From NCBI GenBank assembly GCA_031277615.1, contig JAITMC010000002.1, forward strand, positions 124,001 through 188,000: a DNA stretch of 64,000 bases, in the 5' to 3' direction. The DNA comes from Chryseobacterium sp. (GTDB lineage: Bacteria; Bacteroidota; Bacteroidia; Flavobacteriales; Weeksellaceae). This document shows positions 52,619 through 61,251 of this stretch, in pieces (position 1 is the first letter of the stretch; the number at the start of each line of letters is the position of its first letter). A model generated the notes under the pieces. The model worked only from the letters and a program-made list of their open reading frames with translations. It did no database searches and was not told the DNA's origin. The position numbers and the translations under genes were made by a program.

Positions 52619-53838
52619 TTGTTGTTTTCTTCGTCGTCGTTATCGAAATACTCGAAAAGAAAATCATTGTACGGGAATCTGGAGATATGGATCTTCATCA
52701 CCTCATCGTAGATCATTTTCTTCATTTCCGGGAAATTTTCTTTCGTAAGGGCAGAAATGAATACCGTTGGATATTTGGATTTGGCCATCCAGGTTTTCTT
52801 CCATTCATCCAGCGAAATATTTTTGCGGGTAGACGGCGTCAGATCATCCTCATCTTTTTTCTCATAACTGAAATCATCGATCTTGTTAAAGACCATGATC
52901 ATTGGTTTCCTGTGTGCGTCAATATCCTGAAGAATCTGGTTAACGGATGCAATATGGTCTTCAAAGCTTTCGTGTGAAATATCCACGACATGAATCAGAA
53001 GATCTGCCTCACGTACCTCATCCAGAGTAGATTTGAAGGATTCTACCAGCTGGGTAGGAAGTTTCCTGATAAATCCTACCGTATCTGTCAGCAGAAACGG
53101 CAGATTCCCGATCACCACTTTTCTTACCGTGGTATCTAAGGTCGCAAACAGCTTATTTTCAGCAAAAACCTCTGATTTGGAAAGAGAATTCATCAGGGTA
53201 GATTTTCCCACGTTGGTATATCCTACCAGCGCCACACGAACTACTTTCCCTCTGTTGTTACGCTGGGTAGCCATCTGGCGGTCTATGGTCTTCAGTTTAT
53301 CTTTCAGCAATGAAATCCTGTCCCGGATGATACGGCGGTCGGTTTCAATCTCCGTTTCCCCCGGACCTCTCATCCCGATTCCCCCCCGCTGTCTCTCAAG
53401 GTGGGTCCACATTCTGGTCAGCCTCGGAAGAAGGTATTCGTACTGGGCAAGTTCCACCTGGGTTCTTGCATAAGAAGTCTGCGCTCTCTGGGCAAAAATA
53501 TCAAGAATAAGATTCGTACGGTCCAGGATTTTGACTTCCATTTCTCTCTCCAGGTTTTTCAGCTGTGAAGGAGAAAGTTCATCATCAAAAATAACCGTTC
53601 CTATTCCCTGTTCTTTTACATAATCTTTTATTTCCAGAGCTTTCCCACTCCCTACAAAAGTTTTGGAATCCGGCTGGGACAATTTCTGTGTGAATCTTTT
53701 TTCAACGGTAGCACCTGCCGTATAGGCCAGGAACTCCAACTCGTCCATATATTCTTTTAGCTTTTCCTCATCCTGGTCTTTGGTAACCAAACCTACCAAA
53801 ACCGCCTTCTCATAATTATGTTCTTTCTTTTCTAGCAT
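52615..53838 (-). CDS. hflX: Ribosome-associated GTPase HflX
   Basis: The 407-residue GTPase helps split or recycle stalled ribosomes. It has an N-terminal HflX domain (VFDDELSPSQLKNLEREMEV, RTNLILDIFAQRAQTSYART) with the family's RGGIGMRGPGETEIETDRR stretch. The G domain has G1 LVGYTNVGKSTLMN, G3 TDTVGFIRKLPTQLVESF and G4 MVFNKID. Length is normal, with a short acidic tail. It is first in a co-directional group (hflX, small exported protein, CPA1 antiporter, AlkD-like). Confidence 0.96.
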   Translation of the reverse strand: MLEKKEHNYEKAVLVGLVTKDQDEEKLKEYMDELEFLAYTAGATVEKRFTQKLSQPDSKTFVGSGKALEIKDYVKEQGIGTVIFDDELSPSQLKNLEREMEVKILDRTNLILDIFAQRAQTSYARTQVELAQYEYLLPRLTRMWTHLERQRGGIGMRGPGETEIETDRRIIRDRISLLKDKLKTIDRQMATQRNNRGKVVRVALVGYTNVGKSTLMNSLSKSEVFAENKLFATLDTTVRKVVIGNLPFLLTDTVGFIRKLPTQLVESFKSTLDEVREADLLIHVVDISHESFEDHIASVNQILQDIDAHRKPMIMVFNKIDDFSYEKKDEDDLTPSTRKNISLDEWKKTWMAKSKYPTVFISALTKENFPEMKKMIYDEVMKIHISRFPYNDFLFEYFDNDDEENNN

Positions 53839-54040
53839 TAAATTCTATCTATGTTTGTGATTTTCACAAGATACCATTTTTCAGGAAAAAAAACAAAATC
53901 TATTTTCAAATACCTGAATTTTTATGTTAAATTCAATTCATAATATGTTTATTTTGCGAAAAACCATTAACTTTATGAAGTAATTTAATGGATATCAAAC
54001 ATATAATCCATTTATTTAAATAAAAACTAATCCTCAGCTC

Positions 54041-54748
54041 ATGATCCCCCAAATCAGATGCATGATCATAGATCATGACGAACTGGACAGACTGGTTCTT
54101 CAGCATCATCTCAGGCAATATGAAAACATTGAAATTATAGCCTCTTTTGACTCCGCGGAAAAGGCAGTCCCTTATCTTGAATTTCCTATAGACCTTCTGA
54201 TCACCGAGACCTGCTTAACAGGAATGAGCGGACTGGAATTCAGAAGATTAGCCCATAAAATACCCGCCTGTATTTTTACCGGTTCCCATCCTGAACTGGC
54301 CGTTACCGCTTTTGAGCTGAATGCAGTAGACTTCATCCCCAAGCCTCTGAAAACGGAACGCTTTCATGATTCTATTCAAAAGGTCTTTGATTTTTTCAGA
54401 ATGAAAGAAAAATGTGAATGTTTCGATGCCATTCTTGGGGAAAGCTGTCTCAGAATAAAAGAAAACGGAACCATCTTCCAGATCAGAACAACAGATATCC
54501 TTTACCTGGAAGCCCTCAAAGATTATACCCGGATTGTCACCCATGAGAAAAAATACTGCATCCTGGATTCGCTGGGAAATCTTCTTCACAGAAATACATT
54601 TGATTCTTTTGTCAGAATTCACAGAAGCTATGCCATTCCCCGGTATCTCATCCGCGGAAAGAACAGCCATCAGGTAGAACTTGTTCACAACATTAAGCTT
54701 CCTATCGGCAGAACCTATAAAGACAACTTATCATTCTTTGATCTGTGA
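54041..54748 (+). CDS. LytTR-type response regulator with Glu at the phospho-acceptor site
   Basis: The 235-residue protein has an N-terminal receiver domain (about 1-125) and a C-terminal LytTR DNA-binding domain (DILYLEALKDYTRIVTHEKK, SFVRIHRSYAIPRYLIRGKN). In the receiver the acidic pocket is partly kept (Asp-13, Glu-14 in IIDHDEL), as are Thr-80 and Lys-101 (FIPKP). The phospho-acceptor position is Glu-56 in DLLITETCLTGMSG instead of Asp. This substitution mimics phosphorylation in some regulators, so the protein may be locked on. No histidine kinase gene is adjacent. It precedes a surface-protein cluster with LytTR-like sites in between. Confidence 0.9.
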   Translation: MIPQIRCMIIDHDELDRLVLQHHLRQYENIEIIASFDSAEKAVPYLEFPIDLLITETCLTGMSGLEFRRLAHKIPACIFTGSHPELAVTAFELNAVDFIPKPLKTERFHDSIQKVFDFFRMKEKCECFDAILGESCLRIKENGTIFQIRTTDILYLEALKDYTRIVTHEKKYCILDSLGNLLHRNTFDSFVRIHRSYAIPRYLIRGKNSHQVELVHNIKLPIGRTYKDNLSFFDL

Positions 54749-54782
54749 AAACTACTGAGTACCAATATTTTCATCCAAAAAC

Positions 54783-54811
54783 AGCATTGGTCGATTTTTT
54801 TTGACGTTGGT
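54783..54811 (+). promoter_or_regulatory. Direct repeats resembling LytTR-binding sites
   Basis: AGCATTGGT (54783-54791) and GACGTTGGT (54803-54811) begin exactly 20 bases apart, about two helical turns. Both carry TTGGTCnATTTT as a longer shared core. The second fits the generic LytTR half-site pattern [TA][AC][CA]GTTN[AG][TG] at 8 of 9 positions. A TTTG (54832-54835) lies 20 bases downstream, at a place suitable for a -33 box. Confidence 0.55.
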
Positions 54812-54901
54812 CTATTTTCTCGGAATTCAGTTTTGATATACGGTAATTTAGTATTCCCTAAAAATGGGATTCAACCATCAATAACCACAAAACTGTTACC
54901 T

Positions 54902-55384
54902 ATGAAAAGAACATCTATTTACTGTTTCTTTCTCCTCCTGTTTAGCCTTTCCGTCAGCAGAATTCAAGCCCAGTCGGCTGTTCTGGCGTCCGGAACAAAC
55001 GTATCCGCCGGCAGCGGCTCTGTCTCCTACAGCATCGGGCAAACGGCTTACCTTTATAAAGGTCCCGGTTTTCAGGTCGCAGAAGGCGTTCAACAGGCTT
55101 ACGAGATTACGACCCTCTCTACTGAAGGTTCTTCCTTAAAGCAGGAAGGCATCCTGCTATATCCTAATCCGGTTTCTGATTACCTCTACATAGATTTCAC
55201 CTCTGAAAACTATCAGAATGCCGAATATCAGTTATTTGACCTTCAGGGTAAACTTGTCCGAAAAGATATGATCACACAGGTCAAATCTGAACTTAACTTT
55301 TCGTCTCTTCCCTCTACCGGATATATCATCCGGATCAGCCGCAACGGGGAACATCTTAAAACATTTAAAATCATCAAAAAATAA
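54902..55384 (+). CDS. Small type IX-secreted surface protein
   Basis: The 160-residue protein starts at ATG 54902 (MKRTSIYCFFLLLFSLSVSR); an upstream in-frame ATG at 54833 is rejected because it adds non-signal sequence. After signal cleavage (near IQAQ) comes a short segment with GSGSVSYSIGQTAYLY, repeated in many such proteins, and GVQQAYEI. It ends with a type IX sorting domain (ILLYPNPVSDYLYIDFTSEN, YQLFDLQGKLVRKDMI, TGYIIRISRNGE, FKIIKK). It is the first gene of the cluster after the LytTR-like sites. Confidence 0.85.
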   Translation: MKRTSIYCFFLLLFSLSVSRIQAQSAVLASGTNVSAGSGSVSYSIGQTAYLYKGPGFQVAEGVQQAYEITTLSTEGSSLKQEGILLYPNPVSDYLYIDFTSENYQNAEYQLFDLQGKLVRKDMITQVKSELNFSSLPSTGYIIRISRNGEHLKTFKIIKK

Positions 55385-55389
55385 ATACC

Positions 55390-57939
55390 ATGAAAAAAAT
55401 ATTACTGTCTTTGGGAATCATGCTGGGCCTGTTTATGGGTCTGGCGCAGGCTCCTGAAAAAATGAGCTATCAGGCCGTAATGAGAAACGGCTCAGGCCAG
55501 CTTCTGACCAACCAGGCTGTTGCCGTAAAAGTAAGTATTCTGGAAGGATCACTTGCCGGAACACTGGTGTATTCCGAGAGACTTACCGGAAATACCAACA
55601 TCAACGGGCTTCTCAGCCTGGAGATCGGTACTGGAACTGTTCTTTCGGGAACCTTTTCCACCATCAACTGGCCTTCCGGAAATTATTATCTGAAAACAGA
55701 AACAGATCCGGCCGGAGGGACTAATTATACCATTGCCGGAACCAGTCAGCTGCTGAGCGTTCCTTATGCCATGTATGCCAAATCCGCAGGCGGTGGCGGT
55801 GGCGGAAGTTTTACAATTCCTTACACCAATACGGTTAATAATGCCACAACTTTATTTTCACTGACTAATGACGGAGACGGGGCTTCTCTGGAAGGTATCA
55901 ACAATACAACCACTTCAAGCATTTCCGCAGTACGGGGAATCGTGAACAGCACGGCTCCCGGCGGTTTTTCTTCCGGTGTACGGGGAATCAATAACGGATC
56001 CGGCGGACTGGGAGTTGGAGTCTGGGGAAGCCAGAACGGAAGCGGATGGGGTGTTTACGGCTCTACTCCCAACGGTTTAGGGGTGTACGGCAATGCGTCT
56101 GCCAACGGAACGGGAGTGTATGCCAACAGCAATACCGGAACAGGGCTTACCGCCACCAGCAACAACGGGATTCCGGCAAGCATTGCCATTTTCAACAATG
56201 CCAATAACAATAGTGTTCTTAATGCATCCAGTGTAGGAAACGGAACCGTAGTGAATGTAACGACTACCGGAAACGGAAAAGGAGTACTGAGTTCAACGGC
56301 AGCCGGTTTCAGTATTCAGGGGATTACAAGCTCCCAGACCTCGGCGGGAATTGTTGGTGATAATAATGGTGCCGGGGAAGCTATCGTAGGACGTACGACC
56401 AGTGATATTGCAGGAGCTGTCGTGGGACGTAATGACGGTGGCGGCTACGGAGTAAGAGGCTTTGTGGCTACCAGCACTACAGGAACAGGAATCGGGGTAT
56501 ACGGCCAGGTAGGACTCAATAACAGTACAGGACGCGCAGGAATGTTTGAAAATATGAATCAGACCAATCTTCAGAATACGCTTGAAGTAAAGACTATCGG
56601 AAATGGAAGTATTCCCGATAATACGCTTGGAAATGCAGCTTCATTTGTTGTAGACAATAATAACAGTGTTGCCGCAGCGGTAAGAGGTGAGGTAAAAACG
56701 ATATTCGGAAACTTCGGGGCAGCCGGTGTTTTTGGGGTTTCTTCGGGAACGGGTGGTTTTGCAGGATTATTCCATGCCAGTAATCCAGCCGGAAACGGTG
56801 CGTCATTGGTTTCCATCAATGACGGTAACGGAAATGCGATTACAGCGAACGCCAGTAAAGACGGAAATGGTGTGGAAACCAATATTGACGGAGCCGGAAA
56901 TGCCCTTTATGCCTGGGTTCCTTCTTTTGCCACAGGAAGAGCCGGAAAGTTCAATATTTTCAATGAAGACAATACGAGTGATGTAATTACGGTAACTACG
57001 GTAGGAAACGGAACAGCAGGAAACTTTAAAGTAGACCGTACTACAGGAACTTCGGCAGCTGTAAAGGCTGAAGTTAACTCCATGTTTGCCAATTTCGGAA
57101 CAGCTGCTGTTTATGGAATTTCTTCCGGTACAGGAGGATATGCCGGATTATTCCATGCCAGTAATACCGCAGGAAATGGCCCGGCAGTACTGGCATTAAC
57201 GGATGGAAACGGAAACGGGATCACAGCCAATGCCGGTGGAACAGGTGATGGTATCGAGGCTTCCTGTGACGGCTCAGGTAATGCAGTATCTGGTTTTATT
57301 CCCAATTTCGGAACGGGTAAGGCAGGGAGATTTTCCAATTTCAACGCCAGCAACGGACAGCCGGTGGTGCATGTAAGCACAAATGGTACCGGTTCCGGTT
57401 TACTGGTTAACCATACGGGACCTTCGGGAAATCTTGCAATCTTCCAGAGTGCGAATGCCAATGTAGCCAGAATCAACAAGGCAGGGCGGGGATACTTTAA
57501 CGGAGGTACTCAGACCAATGGAGCTGACGTTGCAGAAGCATTTGATGTGGAAGGTTCTGTTTCCGAATATGAAATGGGAGATATTCTTGTGATTTCCACA
57601 ACTACCGACCGTACAGTAGAGAAATCTTCAAAACCGTATTCTGATCTTGTAGCCGGAGTGTATGCCACCAAGCCGGGAGTGCTTCTTGCGGAAGAGCATA
57701 TCGACTCTGATCTTTCCGATAAAGTTCCTATGGGAGTCATCGGGGTTATTCCTACGAAAGTATGTCTGGAAGGCGGCAAAATAAAAAGAGGAGATCTTCT
57801 GGTGACCTCTTCAAAAGCAGGAACAGCTATGAAGGCCAATCCTAAAAAGGTAAAAGTAGGCCAGGTAATCGGGAAAGCTCTTCAGGATTACAGCCGGAAT
57901 GAGCCCGGAAAAATTCAGGTATTAGTCAATATTAAATAA
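55390..57939 (+). CDS. Large repetitive exported protein, tail-fibre/adhesin-like
   Basis: The 849-residue protein has signal peptide MKKILLSLGIMLGLFMGLAQ. The N-terminal domain (about 20-140; APEKMSYQAVMRNGSGQLLT, QLLSVPYAMYAKSAGG) is shared by many Bacteroidota fibre-like proteins. The Gly/Asn-rich middle consists of repeats of about 128 residues; the clearest pair begins FGNFGAAGVFGVSSGTGGFA (near 437) and FANFGTAAVYGISSGTGGYA (near 565), implying a beta-helix shaft. The end domain (from GADVAEAFDVEG, VVSSKAGT-type region, GQVIGKALQDYSRN) is the common C-terminal domain of such fibres. It lacks a type IX sorting domain, so export beyond the periplasm is unclear. It follows 54902 by 5 bases. 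Confidence 0.85.
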   Translation: MKKILLSLGIMLGLFMGLAQAPEKMSYQAVMRNGSGQLLTNQAVAVKVSILEGSLAGTLVYSERLTGNTNINGLLSLEIGTGTVLSGTFSTINWPSGNYYLKTETDPAGGTNYTIAGTSQLLSVPYAMYAKSAGGGGGGSFTIPYTNTVNNATTLFSLTNDGDGASLEGINNTTTSSISAVRGIVNSTAPGGFSSGVRGINNGSGGLGVGVWGSQNGSGWGVYGSTPNGLGVYGNASANGTGVYANSNTGTGLTATSNNGIPASIAIFNNANNNSVLNASSVGNGTVVNVTTTGNGKGVLSSTAAGFSIQGITSSQTSAGIVGDNNGAGEAIVGRTTSDIAGAVVGRNDGGGYGVRGFVATSTTGTGIGVYGQVGLNNSTGRAGMFENMNQTNLQNTLEVKTIGNGSIPDNTLGNAASFVVDNNNSVAAAVRGEVKTIFGNFGAAGVFGVSSGTGGFAGLFHASNPAGNGASLVSINDGNGNAITANASKDGNGVETNIDGAGNALYAWVPSFATGRAGKFNIFNEDNTSDVITVTTVGNGTAGNFKVDRTTGTSAAVKAEVNSMFANFGTAAVYGISSGTGGYAGLFHASNTAGNGPAVLALTDGNGNGITANAGGTGDGIEASCDGSGNAVSGFIPNFGTGKAGRFSNFNASNGQPVVHVSTNGTGSGLLVNHTGPSGNLAIFQSANANVARINKAGRGYFNGGTQTNGADVAEAFDVEGSVSEYEMGDILVISTTTDRTVEKSSKPYSDLVAGVYATKPGVLLAEEHIDSDLSDKVPMGVIGVIPTKVCLEGGKIKRGDLLVTSSKAGTAMKANPKKVKVGQVIGKALQDYSRNEPGKIQVLVNIK

Positions 57940-57948
57940 TAAACAATC

Positions 57949-58362
57949 ATGAAATCAATATATATCACTCTATTTTTCCTGTTTGGGGTAAGCATTTATT
58001 CCCAGGAAAACAAACAGGTTCAGCAGGCAGAAGATCAGACCCTGACGGTAAAGCAGGCCAAAGAATTTGAAGCCACAATGATGAAGGAAGCTCAGGCTAA
58101 TGCGGAAAAGAAACCGTCACAAACGGCTCTTGTTTCTGAGCAGGGTCTTGATTCCAAAAAGCTGGAGCAGAAACCCCAGACAGCTTCCGGACAGTCCGGA
58201 ACGCTGCTGCCCAATACGGCAAGCCTTGAAGACATAAAAAGATCAATTCCCAACAGAAAGGTACCCCGTTCTGCCACTGTAAAACCAATATCCGGCAATA
58301 CGACAGGCCTCCGCAGTCCTGCTACTTTGGCAGAGATCAGAAAGACAATTCCTAAAAACTGA
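57949..58362 (+). CDS. Small exported protein with two short repeats
   Basis: The 137-residue protein has signal peptide MKSIYITLFFLFGVSIYSQ. It has a Gln/Lys/Glu-rich middle and two similar C-terminal motifs: SLEDIKRSIPNRKVP and TLAEIRKTIPKN. No family is recognised; it is probably disordered and may bind the fibre protein. It lies 9 bases after it, in the same operon, and is followed by a terminator. Confidence 0.7.
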   Translation: MKSIYITLFFLFGVSIYSQENKQVQQAEDQTLTVKQAKEFEATMMKEAQANAEKKPSQTALVSEQGLDSKKLEQKPQTASGQSGTLLPNTASLEDIKRSIPNRKVPRSATVKPISGNTTGLRSPATLAEIRKTIPKN

Positions 58363-58385
58363 TAACCACACCCGGATTTTTCAAC

Positions 58386-58412
58386 AAAAGCCCGCATTTT
58401 TGCGGGCTTTTT
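58386..58412. terminator. Terminator of the surface cluster
   Basis: AAAAGCCCGCA and TGCGGGCTTTT form an 11-base perfect stem with a TTTT loop; it also serves the convergent minus-strand META gene. Confidence 0.85.
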
Positions 58413-58440
58413 CTATGTTCAGCAATTTTATTCTTTCCGT

Positions 58441-58875
58441 TTAATCCCAATCGGCAGCTACAAATTTCATTGAGTTTCCGTTCTCATCGGATAAAGTAAG
58501 GAAATGTCCTTCCACTGAATATTTCGTCATAGTATCCAACTTGCGGCTGAAAGCTGTTTCCAGGTTCATATTCTGACAAGCCTTCAATGTGCTTACTCCG
58601 TTGGAAATTTTTACTTTTCCTTCCTTTTTAAATTCTGCAACAAACGACATGCTGTTGCATCCCATATAAGCGCTTCCCTGGATTTTTCCTTTTTTCATTT
58701 CCCCCGTCAGGTTAATTTCGGCTTTGTTCTGTATCATTTCCTCTTTGGTAAATCCATCAAAAGAAATCAGCATCCACTGTCTCTGAAGCTCTGTTTTTTT
58801 TTCCGGAACAGACGCACAGTTGATGACAATTCCCAGGAGCAAAATGCTAAAAAGTGATAATAGTATCTTTTTCAT
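58441..58875 (-). CDS. META-domain (HslJ-like) lipoprotein
   Basis: The protein of about 144 residues starts at ATG 58875 (MKKILLSLFSILLLGIVINC); an in-frame ATG at 58887 adds four residues. The lipobox Cys is followed by ASVPEKKTE. The META pattern is seen in LQRQWMLISFDGFT, GSAYMGCNSMSFVAEFKKEG and TLKACQNMNLETAFSRKLDT. HslJ-type domains are linked to heat or novobiocin tolerance, but this role is not shown. It diverges from the S46 peptidase gene. Confidence 0.85.
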   Translation of the reverse strand: MKKILLSLFSILLLGIVINCASVPEKKTELQRQWMLISFDGFTKEEMIQNKAEINLTGEMKKGKIQGSAYMGCNSMSFVAEFKKEGKVKISNGVSTLKACQNMNLETAFSRKLDTMTKYSVEGHFLTLSDENGNSMKFVAADWD

Positions 58876-58961
58876 GCGGTTCTTCATCCCATTTTCATAC
58901 CAATCCGGGACAGAATGTCGTAAAAATTAGTAAATTAGCGACACAAAAATTATTTTATAAA

Positions 58962-61172
58962 ATGAAAAGACTATTTCTACTGTTCACTTTCCTGTTGGGC
59001 TTTGCCCAGATGAGGGCGGATGAGGGGATGTGGCTGTTAATGCTCATCAAAAGACTTAACGGGGTCGACATGCAAAAAGAAGGTTTGCATCTGACGCCTG
59101 ACGAAATTTATTCTGTAAACAATTCCAGCTTAAAAGATGCGATCGTAAGTTTCGGTGGTTTCTGTACCGGTGAAATTGTTTCTGATAAAGGACTTATTTT
59201 CACCAACCACCACTGCGGTTACGGTGCTGTTGCGGCAGCTTCCACTCCGGAGAAAGATTACCTGAAGAATGGTTTCTGGGCTATGAAGCAAAAGGACGAA
59301 TTCAACGCTAAAGATCTGTATGTAAGATTCTTAGTAAGAATGGATGATGCTACACAGCGAATCAACTCCAAGCTGAACAACAACATGACCGGTGCTGAAA
59401 GAAAAGCGGTTATTGACGCTGAAACGAAAGCCATCCAGTCAGAAAATTCTGAAAACGGAAAATATACGGTTGTAGTAAGAGATTTCTTCAACGGAAATGA
59501 ATTTTACTATTTCGTATATCAGGATTATAAAGATATCAGATTAGTAGGGGCACCTCCTTCCTCATTAGGAAAATTCGGTGGAGATACCGATAACTGGGAA
59601 TGGCCGAGACATACTGCAGACTTCACAGTTTTCAGAGTATATGCTGATGCAGCAGGAAATCCTGCTCAATATTCTCCAAGCAACGTTCCTCTGAAGCCTA
59701 AGCACTTCCTTCCGGTTTCTCTTAAAGGTTACAAGCCTGGTGATTTCTCTATGATCTTAGGATATCCGGGAAGAACCAACCGTTACCTGACTTCTTACGG
59801 AATTCAGCAAATGGTAAACAAAGATTATCCGGCCTGGGTAGAAGCTTCTAAAGTTGCCATGGATGTGATGAAGAAGTATATGGATAAAGACAAAGCGACT
59901 CAGCTTAACTATGCTTCTCAATATGCTTCTGTAGCCAACTACTGGAAAAACAGACAGGGAACGATTGATGCTGTTGAGAAAAACGGGACTATCGCTGACA
60001 AGCAAAAGATAGAAAACACGTACAGAACATGGTCTATGATTGCCGGAAACGAAGCATATGACGGTGTTTTAGAAGATATTGGAGCTTATTACAAGCAGGT
60101 TTCCGAAAGAAATGTAGAGAGAAACTATGCTTCTCAGTTCTCAAGAAATGCAAAATATATTTCTCTTGCTCTTCAGTTAGGATCTGCGCTTAAGACTTAT
60201 GCTGCTCAGGATATGCAGGGAAGAATTGCTATGAAATCTAAAATTGAAGCAGCCATTAAAGAAACTTATGAGAACTTCAACCCTACTCTGGAAGGGGAAA
60301 TGCTTACTGCGATGACCAGCCTTTACCAATCAAGAGTAAAGAATAAGGATATTGCTTCAGCTACTATTTTAGGACTGGATGCCAAGAATCTTTCCAACGT
60401 AGCTTTCTCTTCTATTTTCGCCAATAAAACTTCTGCAACAAACTTCATCCTGAACCCGGATGCCTTGAAGCTTGATGCTGATCCGCTTTGGAAAATTGCC
60501 AACGGAATTGTTGCAGACCAGAAAATGAACAATGACAGATATGTAGCTGTTGATGACAACTTTGCTAAAAAGAACCGTCTTTTCTTAGCAGGTCTGATGA
60601 AGGCTATGCCTGAGAAGAAATTCTATCCGGATGCTAACTCTACCATGAGACTTACTTACGGAACTGTAGATAAATTACCGATCAGAAACGACAGAAATTA
60701 TTTCGGGGTTACTGATAACTATTATACGGATATGACCGGTCTTGTAGGAAAATACAAGAAAGGGGATGAAGAGTTTGATCTTCCTCAGAGAGTGATCGAT
60801 CTTTACAACCTTAAAGATTTCGGACAGTATGCTGATGCGGCAGGATATATGCCTGTTAATTTCCTTTCCAACAATGATATTACCGGTGGTAACTCCGGTT
60901 CTCCGGTTATTGACGGAGACGGAAACCTTATCGGTATTGCATTCGACGGAAACAGCGAAGCATTAAGCGGTGATATCGTATTTGAGCCTGAATGGCAGAA
61001 GACCATCAACGTAGACGTACGTTTCGTTCTTTGGACTATTGACAAATACGCAGGGGCAAGAAGAATCGTTGATGAATTAAAGCTTGTAAGAGGAGAAAAC
61101 ACGCCTCCTGATACAAAGACTAAAAATTCAGGAACGACTGAAATGCCTAAGAAAACAAAAAAGAAAAAATAA
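58962..61172 (+). CDS. S46 family dipeptidyl-peptidase, DPP7-type
   Basis: The 736-residue protein starts at ATG 58962 (signal MKRLFLLFTFLLGFAQMRAD); an earlier in-frame ATG overlaps the META gene and is rejected. It removes dipeptides from peptide N-termini in the periplasm. The catalytic His is in TNHHCGYGAV, the Asp probably in DNWEWPRHTADF-type region, and the Ser in TGGNSGSPVI (Ser-645). At 18 residues after this Ser, in FDGNSEALSGDI, is Gly-663. DPP11 enzymes specific for Asp/Glu have Arg there; Gly marks DPP7-like preference for hydrophobic P1 residues. A Lys-rich tail follows. Confidence 0.92.
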   Translation: MKRLFLLFTFLLGFAQMRADEGMWLLMLIKRLNGVDMQKEGLHLTPDEIYSVNNSSLKDAIVSFGGFCTGEIVSDKGLIFTNHHCGYGAVAAASTPEKDYLKNGFWAMKQKDEFNAKDLYVRFLVRMDDATQRINSKLNNNMTGAERKAVIDAETKAIQSENSENGKYTVVVRDFFNGNEFYYFVYQDYKDIRLVGAPPSSLGKFGGDTDNWEWPRHTADFTVFRVYADAAGNPAQYSPSNVPLKPKHFLPVSLKGYKPGDFSMILGYPGRTNRYLTSYGIQQMVNKDYPAWVEASKVAMDVMKKYMDKDKATQLNYASQYASVANYWKNRQGTIDAVEKNGTIADKQKIENTYRTWSMIAGNEAYDGVLEDIGAYYKQVSERNVERNYASQFSRNAKYISLALQLGSALKTYAAQDMQGRIAMKSKIEAAIKETYENFNPTLEGEMLTAMTSLYQSRVKNKDIASATILGLDAKNLSNVAFSSIFANKTSATNFILNPDALKLDADPLWKIANGIVADQKMNNDRYVAVDDNFAKKNRLFLAGLMKAMPEKKFYPDANSTMRLTYGTVDKLPIRNDRNYFGVTDNYYTDMTGLVGKYKKGDEEFDLPQRVIDLYNLKDFGQYADAAGYMPVNFLSNNDITGGNSGSPVIDGDGNLIGIAFDGNSEALSGDIVFEPEWQKTINVDVRFVLWTIDKYAGARRIVDELKLVRGENTPPDTKTKNSGTTEMPKKTKKKK

Positions 61173-61190
61173 TCTCAGCTGATATTTTTT

Positions 61191-61223
61191 AAAACCGTGA
61201 AAGTAATTTTTCACGGTTTTTTT
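61191..61223 (+). terminator. Terminator of the S46 peptidase
   Basis: AAAACCGTGAAA and TTTCACGGTTTT form a 12-base perfect stem with a GTAATT loop and a further T run. Confidence 0.85.
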
Positions 61224-61230
61224 ATTTTTG
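61223..61230 (+). promoter_or_regulatory. -7 box for the DUF1905/YdeI gene
   Basis: TATTTTTG matches TAnnTTTG, 21 bases before ATG 61252, abutting the terminator of the previous gene. Confidence 0.45.
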
Positions 61231-61251
61231 ATTCAAATTCGATTTATTATT

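Noticed and set aside
58854-58961. Upstream start of the S46 peptidase
   Set aside because: The additional 36 residues overlap the divergent META gene and lack a signal, while ATG 58962 begins a standard signal peptide.
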